From assembly GCA_019633425.1 (NCBI GenBank), contig WSUB01000251.1:1-45093 (forward strand): a DNA stretch of 45,093 nt, read 5' to 3'. This stretch comes from Tulasnella sp. 424 (Eukaryota; Basidiomycota; Agaricomycetes; Cantharellales; Tulasnellaceae). The translations under genes and the position numbers were made by a program. Below the pieces are notes generated by a model that worked only from the letters and a program-made list of their open reading frames with translations, did not search any database and was not told where the DNA came from. Below, in pieces: positions 22,142 through 32,405 of this stretch. Each line of letters starts with the position of its first letter. The stretch's first letter is position 1.

Positions 22142-24305
22142 ATGAACCGCACTCACGCTCCTTACTTAGACCTCTCAGCATATACCCCATTGCAACCAAC
22201 ATCCGCCAGCACAGCAACAACCTCGTCTACTCATCCAAACATCCAGCAAAATGAGGCTCGACCAACCCGATCTCGGCAGCCTTCAGCGCGCGCGCGACTT
22301 GTGAGCGAACAAGGCGCTTCATCCCAAGACCTTGCCGACATTACTCGCCACGAAGATCCAACCGCACCAGACCAAACCCATCAAGATGATGGGGATTATG
22401 GAGAAAGACACCAACCATCTCGCCGTAAGTTGCTTCCAGGAATATTTTACTCTAACATTGGGCTGATTATAATGTTGCCTGCGTTCAACACCTCACTGTT
22501 CATAGGCGGTCCACCGAAGCGTCCGAATTCTAATGCATGTCAGCCCGCTAGCAGTCTGCCAAGCTCTGCTGCCAGCAACACCCGCAGCAAGAATCCTGGA
22601 CGTCCCAATCCAACACGCCCCCCGCCTATTCCATCCTTGGGTTCTAGTCCGGTCACTCAGCCTGAGCTTCCGCCACAACCACCAGCAGGCAATAGCGTCC
22701 GCCCCACACCAATCATAGATCCTGCCTTACTCAATCTACCCCCTCTCCATCCACCTCCACCCCCCACGACATCTTTTCCTCCCACTTCCCAAGTTGCAGC
22801 AAGTCATTTCTCAGCTTGGTCTCAATCCTCTTCGCCCCATGGGAACCTTTCACCCAGGAGCTTTCAAGTCCCTCCCCAGACTCCAGCTGCATGGCCACCA
22901 GCCCAGCAGATGATGACAGGTCCACCACAGTACTCCAGCCCTTTTGCGGGTCCATCTCCCTTTCCCCAGCCTGTTTTCGGAGGTCGATCCACACAAGAAG
23001 TGTTGGCAGTCACGCCTACGGAAAACCAAACCGCTCAACAACCAGCCCCCTCCGTATGTCACATGCTATCCAGGTTTAACACACGCTAATCGCTTTTGCA
23101 AAAAGGTCTTGCCCCAGTCCGATACGGACGATGATGATGATGTCCTGGGCACCCTGTGCAACAAGACTCGAAAGCGCCGTCGCCGTCCTATCCAGCTCCC
23201 CCTCACTGTTGCCTCCGAACATGGCAGCGGACTGGTCGCAATCGAAGCTGACCCGCAAAATATCAGCTCATGGCCAGCGCAACAGCGACCACTCCTTCTC
23301 TTGGCACGCTTCAAGTATGGCGCACTCTTGAATACCGAGAATGGGGCACCTTCACCCAGCGCGCAAGTCCGTTTCCAAGCCGAGGCGTATTCTCGGGCAA
23401 TCATGTCCGTCTCCCAATCCAAACGTCATGGGCTTCCGGAAAAACCAACACCAACCATTCTACGCTGTGTAAGCACTGTATATTGTGATTGTTCTGGGAT
23501 CTGACCAAAGGACTCGTACCATGTTGCGTTGACAGATACACAAGCATTGCTCCGCATTCCGTGGACGAGTCAAAGATGCAGCCTTGGAAGCGCTTTTCAG
23601 CATTTACAAGATACAAGAAAACTGTTCTAGCCCTGGTGAAGTCGCTGCCAAGGTCCAAGATCTCCTGCAAAACGCAAACTTTATCTTTCGCGAAATCACA
23701 CCCGAGGTATTTGAACGCGGTAAAATATTGAAATCAAGTTCACTTACCCCCCTGACGGTTTTTAGGGTCGGGCCGGCCCTTGGCATCATCCAGCAATCAC
23801 GAGTGTTGTTATCAATAGCACATTTGGGGATCGTGAAGCGGAAGGTATTATTACCAAACAGCGGTATCTTCCCCTTGTTCCGCCACCAGTCATCTTCCTC
23901 GCATGTACCGCGGTATGTCATTTTTCGATTCCATCCACACAAGCACTAACGTCCAGGCCACATATCCAGATCCAACATGCTCTCGAGATGTGGTCAACTG
24001 GTACAAAGGTCATGCTGCCGTTCAAATTCGATGCCACACGCCGAAGCAACTACCAAGTTTACAAGCGTAATTGGGATCAATACTTGGATCAGTGGGGTGA
24101 GGAAGGTGACCTCTATATGAAGGAAACCAGGGAGCTTTTGACAGACTGGATTCGGTGAGTAGCACCCACTATCTTGTATACCTGGCTAATCGGAACATTA
24201 TCTAGGAATATTGTCGATGCAGTCTCTGATCAAGGAGAGTACGATTTCAGCAGTCAACCCTTGTCAACCGAGACAAGCTTCTTTAGCGACACGGATGCAA
24301 TCTAG
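22142..24305 (+). CDS. DUF6532-like protein, 598 aa, intact
   Basis: Seven exons: 22142-22424, 22506-23053, 23106-23468, 23536-23706, 23766-23912, 23970-24154 and 24206-24305. They are phase-consistent and total 599 codons with TAG. The N-terminal 270 residues are Pro/Ser/Gln-rich and disordered, followed by an acidic run (SDTDDDDD) and a basic nuclear-signal-like KTRKRRRRP. The C-terminal 250 residues resemble the basidiomycete DUF6532 domain: FRGRVKDAA, AKVQDLLQNANFIF, LPLVPPPVIFLACTA, HALEMWSTGTKV and NYQVYKRNWDQYLDQW. The function of DUF6532 is unknown. Proteins of this kind are abundant in mobile-element-rich regions of Agaricomycetes as far as I recall. Head-to-head with the Plavaka gene. 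No stops or frameshifts were seen, unlike the transposases. Confidence 0.7.
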
Positions 24306-25550
24306 TTTTCCTTTAATCAGCCTGTTTTGCGCGTCTCTTCTAGTTTTTGGCATTATACCCTTGGCCTAAGGTGTTTGGCTCGCCCGTCACTTGTTACCCC
24401 AATGATACCCGCCTCATTGTAACTATCTTAGATCCTATTTGTGGTTCGATTGTATAGATAATTGCGATTCGGGGTTGGTTGCAAATCGCGCGAATTGATG
24501 ATTGGTTTCTCCTCGCTTTCCGAGTTTCCCCCCGACGCAATTGGGGTTGCTATGTATGCTTTTGTTCAGCACCGTGTACCGCTGATATTCGAGTATAACA
24601 GTGATACAGACGGGTAGTCTAGCTAAAGTACAGAGTCTACAGAAAAGTATAAATAGTTGGACGTGTGTATGGCAAACATACCCTTAGGCTGAACCTCCTT
24701 TTGATGCTACAAGCCATCATAGCGCATAGTAGCGCTACCATCCAGCTTCCTCCCTTTCCTGATGAACTACTTAGCTTATACCGTATTTAGGCTCTTGTAC
24801 GTAGTCGTATAGTTAATACAAAGTGTTTGATATATGATCAGAGAGAAAAGGACGGACGGAACGTCCGGTGTCGAGTGGAAACGGTTGGGTGAAGGCTGGG
24901 TGCCGAAAACGGCAGTTGAGAGCGAAAGGGAGACTAATAGCAGAATTCCGGCGTTCTGACGCTCGGAATATATCCGCTAGAGTTATTCACGAAGGCCGGA
25001 AGTATCTCCGGGCTAGTTATGCGAGAGGAAGGGCCTTGGCGGCTCAAGGTAAGCTGTGGTGCGGCTTACTAGTTTAAGCGCCGGTTCGGACTTCACGGGA
25101 ATAGCTACGCGCCACCTTAGAAGTACGAATTCTGCCAAGCGGATACCACCGACGTGTTCGCGTTGACAAGGGCTTTCGAATGATACCGAAAGCGTAATGA
25201 ATTTCCTAGCAGGTAATTCGCTAATCCGGAGATAGGGCGAAAAGGGCACGATAATGACTATTTCCTTAAAAGGGAATGTCTACTGACGTAACACTACTAG
25301 TACAGAATGTAGCTAGAGGTATTACGGTTACAACGACGTACCTATCGCGTGGTTCGTCGAGGTTTCGAGCTCGTTAGAGAACGAAAGGTATCGGGGACGT
25401 CCAAGATGGCGCCGACGTTATTATCAAGATTATACTCGCACTGAGTACACGAGAACCTTTATTCCGAAAGGTTAGAACGGTTATTAGTCCGTTTATCATG
25501 CGGGACTTAGCGGAATTGGGTTTCGCTGGGCGATAGAGTTTAGAGGGGGG
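24306..25550. other. non-genic stretch, partly retroelement-like
   Basis: No gene is supported. The first part is the 3' flank of the DUF6532-like gene, with a TATA-like GTATAAATAG at about 24649. From about 24840 the base composition and word use change (many CTAG, CGCGC and TATCCG words). A short coding-like string EWKRLGEGWVPKTAVE lies near 24875 and ends at a TGA. The block runs into a purine tract (AGAGGGGGG, 25542-25550) just before the LTR-like segment, so it may be the 3' internal part of a degraded LTR retrotransposon. Confidence 0.35.
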
Positions 25551-26081
25551 TGAAAAGGTGTTCTGCCTCTCCTGAGGCAGGACTCGTATTTATTCGCTAG
25601 ATTAGATCATACTAGACTATTCTACATTATTCTACATCATTCTATCCCTTTCCCGAGCCTTCTATGCGCAGTGGAAGACTCGGGCAACGCGCCGGTAGTC
25701 GGCGTGAGGCCTTGGGCGCTTAATTGCCATTTTAGGGAATTAAACGGTCCCGAGCCCGTTGCAACGTGCTGCGGCGCGTTGCAAGACTATCGGTGAGTCG
25801 CCCGAAAGGGTTCGTCGAACTTGCGAGGTGTAAGTCGACGAATCCGGCTATGAAATGAGAGAATAAGGCATCGGCCGGTTTCTCAAACAAAAGTTACTAA
25901 AAAGGTAATTTCTTTATTTGCATAGCTTTCGGCTCCGGAGCTTTACGGTGATTTCTTGTAGAGACGAAGGCGAAAATAATAAGAAAGAAATTTATTATGA
26001 CAAAAGGAACGGGAGCGCTATTTATCGATACATCCTGAGGTGGGGCATTCGCGTAGGCGCGAATCCCACGGTTCCCTAACA
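25551..26081 (+). mobile_element. possible 3' LTR (531 bp) of a retrotransposon fragment
   Basis: The segment starts TGAAAAGG directly after a purine tract, ends CCCTAACA, and contains a short hairpin (GTTCTGCCTCTCCTGAGGCAGG). TG...CA ends after a polypurine tract are the usual form of a 3' LTR. No 5' LTR or flanking duplication was found in the window, so this is a truncated copy or a misreading. Coding sequence resembling the KDZ transposase begins immediately afterwards, so the insertion probably removed the N-terminus of that gene. Confidence 0.4.
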
Positions 26082-27546
26082 CCCACCACCAGGTTTACCG
26101 TCGCAATCAGTCCAAATCACAACCACTGTCGGCCACGAGTCGTCGGTCCAGATTGTGCCCCTTAAACGAATCCATCCTGTCGTCGGCGATGAGGTTGGCA
26201 TCACCGGTTTACTGTCTGACTCGATTGGCCGACCTTCGGATAGCCCTAACACCATCGCTGTCTCAGCAACCCAGGAAGATTTTGAAGAAGACTTTGTCTT
26301 GGTGGAAGGTACCTCTTCCTGCCTCCAGGTGAGTGAAACCATCTGTGTGCTCATCATTTCGCTAATGCCCTTGTGATTAGCCCGGTGACGAATCCGAGGA
26401 CGAAACAGCGCCTTCCGGCGATATGCGTTCCCAGGAGCCTCGCTTTTCGAAGAAGGGAGCACGGTGGCGTCGGGAGAAGCTCCGGGCTCGATCCCATCTC
26501 GTCCTTCTCAAGCTCTATGGGCTCGAAGAAGGATTGACAAATCCGGTCCAAAGCTGTTCCACGTGCTTCAGTATCAAGGAAACGTATCAATGTTCCGACT
26601 GTATTCACGCCCCAATGCTCTGTGCATCCTGTATTGTTGATGTACATCGCTACATGCCATTTCACCGTCTTCAATTCTGGTCTGTAGAGGAAGGTCGCAG
26701 TGCATGGGAGTCTACGTCACTGTCCGCTCTTGGGCTCGTCTTATACCTGGGTCACAATGGATTTCAATGTCCGCGAGCCGCACGCGATGGCATTCGGACT
26801 CTGCAGCTCTTCGACATCAATGGTCAGCATGAAATCCCGACGCTTTTCTGTCAATGCTCAGAACTGTATCACGACCAAGGCGACCAGTTACTAGCGGTTC
26901 ACTTGTACCCAGCATCTGACGACGCTCCACGGACAGCATTCTCATTCCGATTAATGAAGCACTTCCTACTATCACAGTTGGAAATGTGCTGTAGTGCAGC
27001 AAGCTACTACGATATGCTTGCACTGCAGACAGACAATGTCAACACGCGGGCACTGAAGGTAATCGCACAGCGCTTGAGTACGATTCGCAACCATCGGAGC
27101 AAAGTCTGACACGCTTCTACCAGAAATGTTATTCCCAGTTTATATCCTGCACCCGTGAATGGAAAGTAATTAAGACCCTCATGAGGGCAAACAGCAAAAC
27201 TGGTACAGACCTCAAAGCCGGCGAGGCGACTGTGAAGTGTGGATTCTGCCCGATTCCTGGGGTCAACATTCCCGAGGATTGGAAGAGCGACCCTGATGCA
27301 TGAGTCCCTATGCTGTTTTATTCCCGGTTATTCTCTAAAACCACGTAATAGAGATCTTCTCTTTCGGGTTTTTGAGTCGTTTGACGGGAACTTCAGCTTA
27401 CAACTGAACAACAAGGGTGTAACGGAGAGTGTGGATCCATCGATTATTGGCGATGCGGGCTACTGGGTGGAGGAGCAGGAGGGAGCGAGTTACCTGGCGG
27501 CGTTGGCTGAAGGTCACACACGAGGGGATGCTGGAAGAGACAGTCA

Positions 27547-27880
27547 GGTCAGAAAAATACTTGCTCGCACCTCCCGTCTCCCGTCCATGCATGGATCAGT
27601 GTTAACAGATGGCCAACTGGACCATGCCGTTGACGCCGAATGCTTCGTCATTGGAATTCCCCATTGATTCCGCCTACGCTGTCTGTCCGCATTTACCACT
27701 TAATGCTGCTTCGTTTTGCAGCGGATTGCGGCGGCCGGTTGGGCCAGCTGTATTCTGCCCTGATTGCTGCCAGACATCTGACCCGGCCAGCTGCATTTGG
27801 CAGCATTGCTCGGCTGCATTGAATTAATCGCATCAGGGGTTTGCATTTCGGGCAGAATACTGACCTCCCTTAACCCAGAA
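27547..27880. other. oversized KDZ intron with GCATTC-like words
   Basis: Splicing GTCAGAAA (27547) to AACCCAG (27880) would join conserved KDZ segments in phase. At 334 bp the intron is about six times the usual length here. Inside are CTGCATTTGGCAGCATTG, TGCATTTCGGGCAGAATAC and similar words like those of the element's ends. A small nested non-autonomous copy is a plausible explanation; its ends could not be fixed. Confidence 0.4.
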
Positions 27881-28976
27881 TACACCATGCCATCACATTC
27901 GTGCAGGCAATGCCTCAAAAAGTGCAAAGGCGGCAAATAAGCTAGCCCGAGGGGTTATTCTTGGATCCTGTGGGCGACACAACTTTTCACGTCCAAATGC
28001 CATAATGGATCTCGAGGTGGGAGAGAAGTACGAACATTTGGATACATGCGCTGGTGTCGTTCCATCGGCTGACATCGATTTCGTTTGTGTGCATGAAGGT
28101 ATTCTAACACAGACTGCTGCGTTATTTCTGTTTTAAAAGCATCTCAAGGCCTCAACACTGCATTCCTAACGTACGATATCTGGTGCAAATATTCCATTAA
28201 CCTCTAAAGGCGACTTGAAGCCGGGGGTGCACCATCATTCTCCGACTTAGAGCTCTCCGTGTTGGGAGGCATCCCAAAGTTCCACATTGGAGCACATGGG
28301 GCGGGGTGTTTCCCAAAATACTCTTTGGATTTCATGCCAAATGTTGGTCGCACCCATGGTGAGCGTATTGAGCAGGCCTGGGCTGACCTCGGACGAGCAA
28401 AATACATCACACGGGAAATGACTCCAGGACATCGGAAGGATACACTGCACGTATTTTTCAGCCATCGTAATTGGAAAATGCTTTGTAATGATGGCAAGTA
28501 TCTTGAAACCGTACTATGGGTCGCAGATCCAGGTGATTCACTTACAGGAAATTTTTAGACATGCGACTTCAGCGCGAGACGATCCGAGCACGGAAGCAGA
28601 TTCAGGAACGGCAAGCTGATCTATTGGAACTTGAAGAAGCACTTGGTCCAGTTCGTCTTAGGGAGTTTCAAGATTGGGATAAGGACCATCCTGAAATCGA
28701 GAAGTTCTGCAGCAATTACTCGGATCTTAAACGTTAGTACCGCACCGATCTTCCGCGTTCCGTTTCTAAAACGTCCTACAGTATAGCGCCTTCAAGGGCT
28801 GAGACACTACGGCGATTGTATGCGAAGGAGACCGGGACCCAAGTCGAATCCACCAATAGCGACTTGGCGGACTCAGCATCTTCCCCTTCCCTTTTATTGT
28901 CGACCGCGATTGACCTGGAAACCCAAAGGTAGTGCCCTCTAGCTACCGTCGAGGCCCTCATTTTGACCCTTGGACT

Positions 28977-29424
28977 TAAGGCTCCAACCATTTAGTTTAT
29001 TTACTGTGTACAACCCAATATTTACGTTTACATTTACTATTTAATTTACCTGCCTGCGTAAACTCACTGTAAACATTTATAAACCGTTTATACACAGTTT
29101 GTACTAAGGTAGCTCATATCCTGCCAGGAATGTAAGTGAACATCCTTGAAGACCCTCCCCTAAGCTAAAATACCTGCTCTCATACCTCCCTGAACATGCT
29201 GGAAACACTGAAAAGGGGTTTCAAGCTGCTTGTTGGGTCTGAGTTTGAACATCAGAGTGATCATAGATCAGCCCTGAGTGGTCCGACAAGCCTTTGCACC
29301 AGAAAATCGGCTCAGACTGGAAGCTATATGTAAACGTTTATTATATAGTATTTACAATATATTTACCGTTTACTATTTATTTACACCCACAAGTGTAAAC
29401 ATAAACTAAATGGTTGGAGCCTTA
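28977..29424. mobile_element. 448-bp hAT-like MITE
   Basis: Perfect 24 bp terminal inverted repeats start TAAGGCTCCAACC (28977-29000 and 29401-29424). An exact 8 bp duplication CTTGGACT flanks it (28969-28976 and 29425-29432). The interior is A/T-rich with repeated GTAAAC/GTTTAC words and no coding capacity. An 8 bp duplication with short inverted repeats is typical of hAT-derived MITEs. It lies in an intron of the KDZ gene. Confidence 0.9.
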
Positions 29425-30510
29425 CTTGGACTTAGGGCACGTTTAGCAGAAAAAGCGAACTTCGCTAGTGAGGGGAACAATAAAGAGGCTGTTGCTGACT
29501 GGATATCAGCGGAGAGTAAATTCAAGTCGGCACTTACTCGGCACTATGCCCAGCTACCAATCCATGCACCTCTCCTAGCTGATATTGATCTCACCCTTCC
29601 GCCAGCCTGATCATTGCACACGGCATCACTCCACTGGCATTTCCCATCTGACTTTACACCTGATGAACGATCACGGTTGGGGCTCAACTGGCTCGCGGAA
29701 TTAGAGGCATCCCTCCGTATCCCTCTCGCTCAGGAGGAAATCGTGCATCTCAGAAACGCGCTCGGGGTAAAGGCTTTCCTTATCCGTGATGGCAGGCAAA
29801 TGGGAAAATCCGGCGATTCAGGGGTTGCAGTTTTGACTCGAAAACAAGGGCGCGTGAAACAGGCCCAAGTACGGGTCGACCAGATTGCTGATCGCTATCG
29901 GCGTCACTATTCAGCTCTCAAGGATTTGGACACGCAATTCGGGATTGGCACGGAGGCCGGGGACTTGAAAGAACTCTCTGCTAAGGACCTTGATATCATT
30001 ACCACCTGGACAGAGCAAGATATACAATACAAGCGCGGCGAGAAGCGACCTACCGTTGGGAAGAGCTTTGTTGCAGTGCCGTGGATTTGGAAAGGGTTTG
30101 GGCCTGGTCTGGTCTCCAAGGACGATAGCGAGGACGTGGTTGACGAGAAGATCAAGAAATTCAACCATCAAGGTGAGTAAAATCCTTTTAATTCGAATAT
30201 TAATAGATTGGCTTTTGCGCAGTTGTTAATGGACCATTCACTAGCTATGCGAGTGGAGTGGCTTATCTCCAAAGCGCTCCTTCAACGATGGATAGAGGAG
30301 GAGAAACTTTTGCGGGAGGAGTCTCGGCGCATTGTGGCCTATTTCTGTTGGAAAGAAAAAGAGTTGAAATATTGTCACGATACGACAGAATCTGGGACGG
30401 GGTACCGGAGTTGGCTGGAGCAAAAGCGGAGAATGTGGCGGGATATGGCAAAACGGGCAGATGAGACCCGTGCTAAAACCGAGGAGATGATTGCAGCGGG
30501 TCGATGGTGA

Positions 30511-31755
30511 GCGCAAGGAGGGGTAGTGGGGCGTTTGGGGAAGCAACGGTTGTTATCGAGAGCTTTATCCTAGTGCGCATTTCGCGTAGAATGCTACGCT
30601 GCATGTTTGTCCACATGGCGATTGCTCGTTACGGCGCCAGCAAATGAAGAGAGAATGCAGTTGAGAGTGTCCTGTCCCGTTGTGTCACGCTAACCTGCAT
30701 TCTGCATGAATACAGCGCTACGAGCAAGTCGACCCTGCACCTTGCATGCCCTGCTGCATTGCGCCCCAGAATGCAGAGTGTGTGGGCCGCATCGCACTTC
30801 GTTTCAGAATGCTGAGTAACCGACACTCCCCGGCTCGCTCAGCATTCATCATCTCTCTCAGTCCCTTTTGCGGCTCAGTAACTCTTCGCCCTTGAATGCC
30901 TCGCCGCACTTCGCCTCAAAATGCAAAGTACCCGATGCTCCCCGTCTCGCTCACCATTCATCGCCTCTCTCCGTCCCTTTTACTGTCCTTCGAAAGAAAA
31001 CTCAAAAAGTCGACAAGAGCCCGGGAGGATCATGGAACTTTGTACAATTGTCCGGGCAGGAGGAGAGATGGCCAAGCTCGTGCTTCTCTATCTCGAGCCA
31101 GCATATTAACATCCGCGGTCTGTGCACCGCTCGACCCTGTGTGTGTTGGAATATGGTGGGGACAAAAGCTGATGTGCAATTTGGACGAAATGCGATGCCA
31201 ACTACGCCAGGAAGATCACAATTGGATTGGAATGCTGCGCTGCAGGGTATGCTGGATAGCTCGATCTGTCTGCGCATGAGGTCAGCTACATTCGACTTTA
31301 TAATGTATGTATAGCATTCTGGGGTTCGAATGCCGTCGAACATTTTGCTGGGAGAAATTCGGGTGTGATGCCGCAGAAAGCTAACCGGGAATCTAGCCTT
31401 TCGGAGGGATCGGATCGCTCTTCTGTTACGAGGCATTTGCGATATATTGCAGTGATGTATCCCGTGGCCATCCGGGTGTGGACGGCAGGGGGTAACTGGT
31501 TGGGTGCATTCGAGGCAGAAATACAGTCACTTTACTGGAACGTGAGGGGCAGCTTCGTGGGCCACCGTAATGTCACTCGTTGCTGATATGCCAAGCCGTA
31601 TTTGGTGCAAAGGTGCATGACTTGAACAAATGTCTGGACGAAATGCTGAGCTGTAGACAAGGGTGTTCAAGATATGTTATTCGATACCCGACATTCTGCC
31701 CGCCTTCCGTTCGCAGCATATCGTTGGAATGCTGCTCTCTTTTGTTCACGGTCGT
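30511..31755. other. right subterminal region of the giant element
   Basis: No gene is supported. GCATTC/GAATGC words are frequent (near 30589, 30653, 30701, 30771, 30807, 30841, 31231, 31314, 31330 and 31729). A block is duplicated at 30786-30873 and 30903-30982, each running from GCCGCA to CCGTCCCTTTT or CAGTCCCTTTT. This mirrors the left end and probably provides transposase-binding sites. Confidence 0.55.
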
Positions 31756-31818
31756 GTAGAATGCAGCGGAACGTGTCCTTCACGGCGTTGCATTCTACAG
31801 GACGATCACATAGGGCTG
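31756..31818 (-). repeat. right terminal inverted repeat (63 bp)
   Basis: Reverse complement of 6268-6330 with six mismatches. The inner GTAGAATGCA (31756-31765) and TGCATTCTAC (31789-31798) again form a palindrome with a 23 bp spacer. Confidence 0.9.
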
Positions 31819-31825
31819 CCCTATG
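31819..31825 (+). repeat. target-site duplication, right copy (CCCTATG)
   Basis: Identical to 6261-6267. Followed by GCGTCATGACGCTCCGG, which continues the unit B sequence collinear with unit A from position 71. Confidence 0.75.
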
Positions 31826-32405
31826 GCGTCATGACGCTCCGGTTCGGGCTGCGCACCACATGGAAGAGCCAACCGAATAGGGAGATAGACTGCACCCCAG
31901 TGTAATCTTACTACTATAGCTCGATCGTATCCGCGAGGACGGGGATGATAGTGCAACGCGAGCGCCGGACACGGTCCGGAGATTGCCGAGGACACTCTAA
32001 GAACTCGGCAAATAGAAAACAAGACAGAGGGATCTTGGCCACATTCGCTAGTGAAGAATGCGTATCAGTCGTATGGCCTCGTTGATGTGTGGTTGGCGCA
32101 GCAGTAATGTAGTTCTTGCCTTGTTGCATGTGACGGAACCTTAACTTTATCGCGCGGGGTCGCAAGGAACGTTCTCAATCGACAAGCGCCCAGCCGCAAG
32201 CCCGCCGCGGCGTGCCCACTAACCCCGTGAGGAAAGGCATGTTCAGATGCGGTGCCAAAAGCTCCTGCGTCCTTTTTATCCCCCTTGCCGCAGTTCACCC
32301 TCCCAGTCCACTATCCACACCCTATCCGCTTCCCCCATTCTCTGCGAAGTCCATCCAAAGCCTGATACTCCTATCATCACTTAGCCTTCTCACCTATATC
32401 ATCCT
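31826..32405. other. 5' flank of kinase-TPR unit B (right of the transposon)
   Basis: Collinear with 71-630 of unit A, with small indels. No gene was recognised. The segment just before 32406 is the presumed promoter and leader of copy B. Confidence 0.6.

Larger units (their letters stand above)
26082..30510 (+). pseudogene. KDZ transposase with CxC2 domain, degraded
   Basis: Recognisable in order: CxC2 cysteine cluster (CSTCF, YQCSDC, LCASCIVDVH, GLVLYLGH, FCQCSE) at 26560-26870; REWKVIKTLMR and CPIPGVNIPEDW near 27150-27285; DGNFSLQLNNKG near 27390; CHHIRAGNA and LGSCGRHNF near 27890-27990; YDIWCKY near 28175; KFHIGAHGAGC, NVGRTHGERIEQAWADL and MTPGHRKDTL (28277-28450); HWHFPSDF near 29640; and MRVEWLISKALLQRW at 30248. 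These are hallmarks of KDZ DDE-type transposases. Lesions: frame changes near 27050 and 27290, TAA at 28205-28207, TGA at 29608-29610, an oversized intron (27547-27880), a MITE in an intron, and no start codon after the LTR-like insertion. Terminal TGA at 30508-30510. The enzyme would move elements by cut-and-paste; this copy is inactive. Confidence 0.85.
6268..31818. mobile_element. 25.55 kb TIR-bounded giant DNA transposon with cargo
   Basis: The ends are 63 bp inverted repeats (6268-6330 and 31756-31818, 57 of 63 identical) and the flanks carry a 7 bp direct repeat. The unoccupied target is preserved in the neighbouring tandem unit A, which independently confirms the limits. Both ends have subterminal zones dense in GCATTC/GAATGC words, as is common for large cut-and-paste transposons. 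The interior carries a KDZ transposase, a Plavaka transposase, a Ulp1-like protease, a DUF6532-like gene and three unknown genes. Which transposase moved it is not settled. Long target duplications fit the KDZ/Zisupton group from general knowledge, but this remains an inference. Both transposase genes are disrupted, so the element is probably no longer autonomous. Confidence 0.85.

Noticed and set aside
9824..24305. TET/JBP dioxygenase cargo, known from some KDZ elements of mushrooms
   Set aside because: I looked for an HxD...H iron-binding pattern in the unknown genes and found no convincing dioxygenase core.
24868..25077. 69-codon open frame in the retroelement-like stretch
   Set aside because: Short, no recognisable domain, and a different frame looks more coding-like nearby.
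9824..29610. Stop-codon reassignment or programmed readthrough of TGA
   Set aside because: TGA is the terminal stop of all three kinase-TPR genes, of the large unknown gene and of the KDZ gene itself. The internal TGAs are restricted to transposon genes, so mutation is simpler.
6268..31818. Starship-type element
   Set aside because: No tyrosine recombinase (DUF3435) gene was seen near an end, and the element has terminal inverted repeats and DDE-type transposase genes instead.
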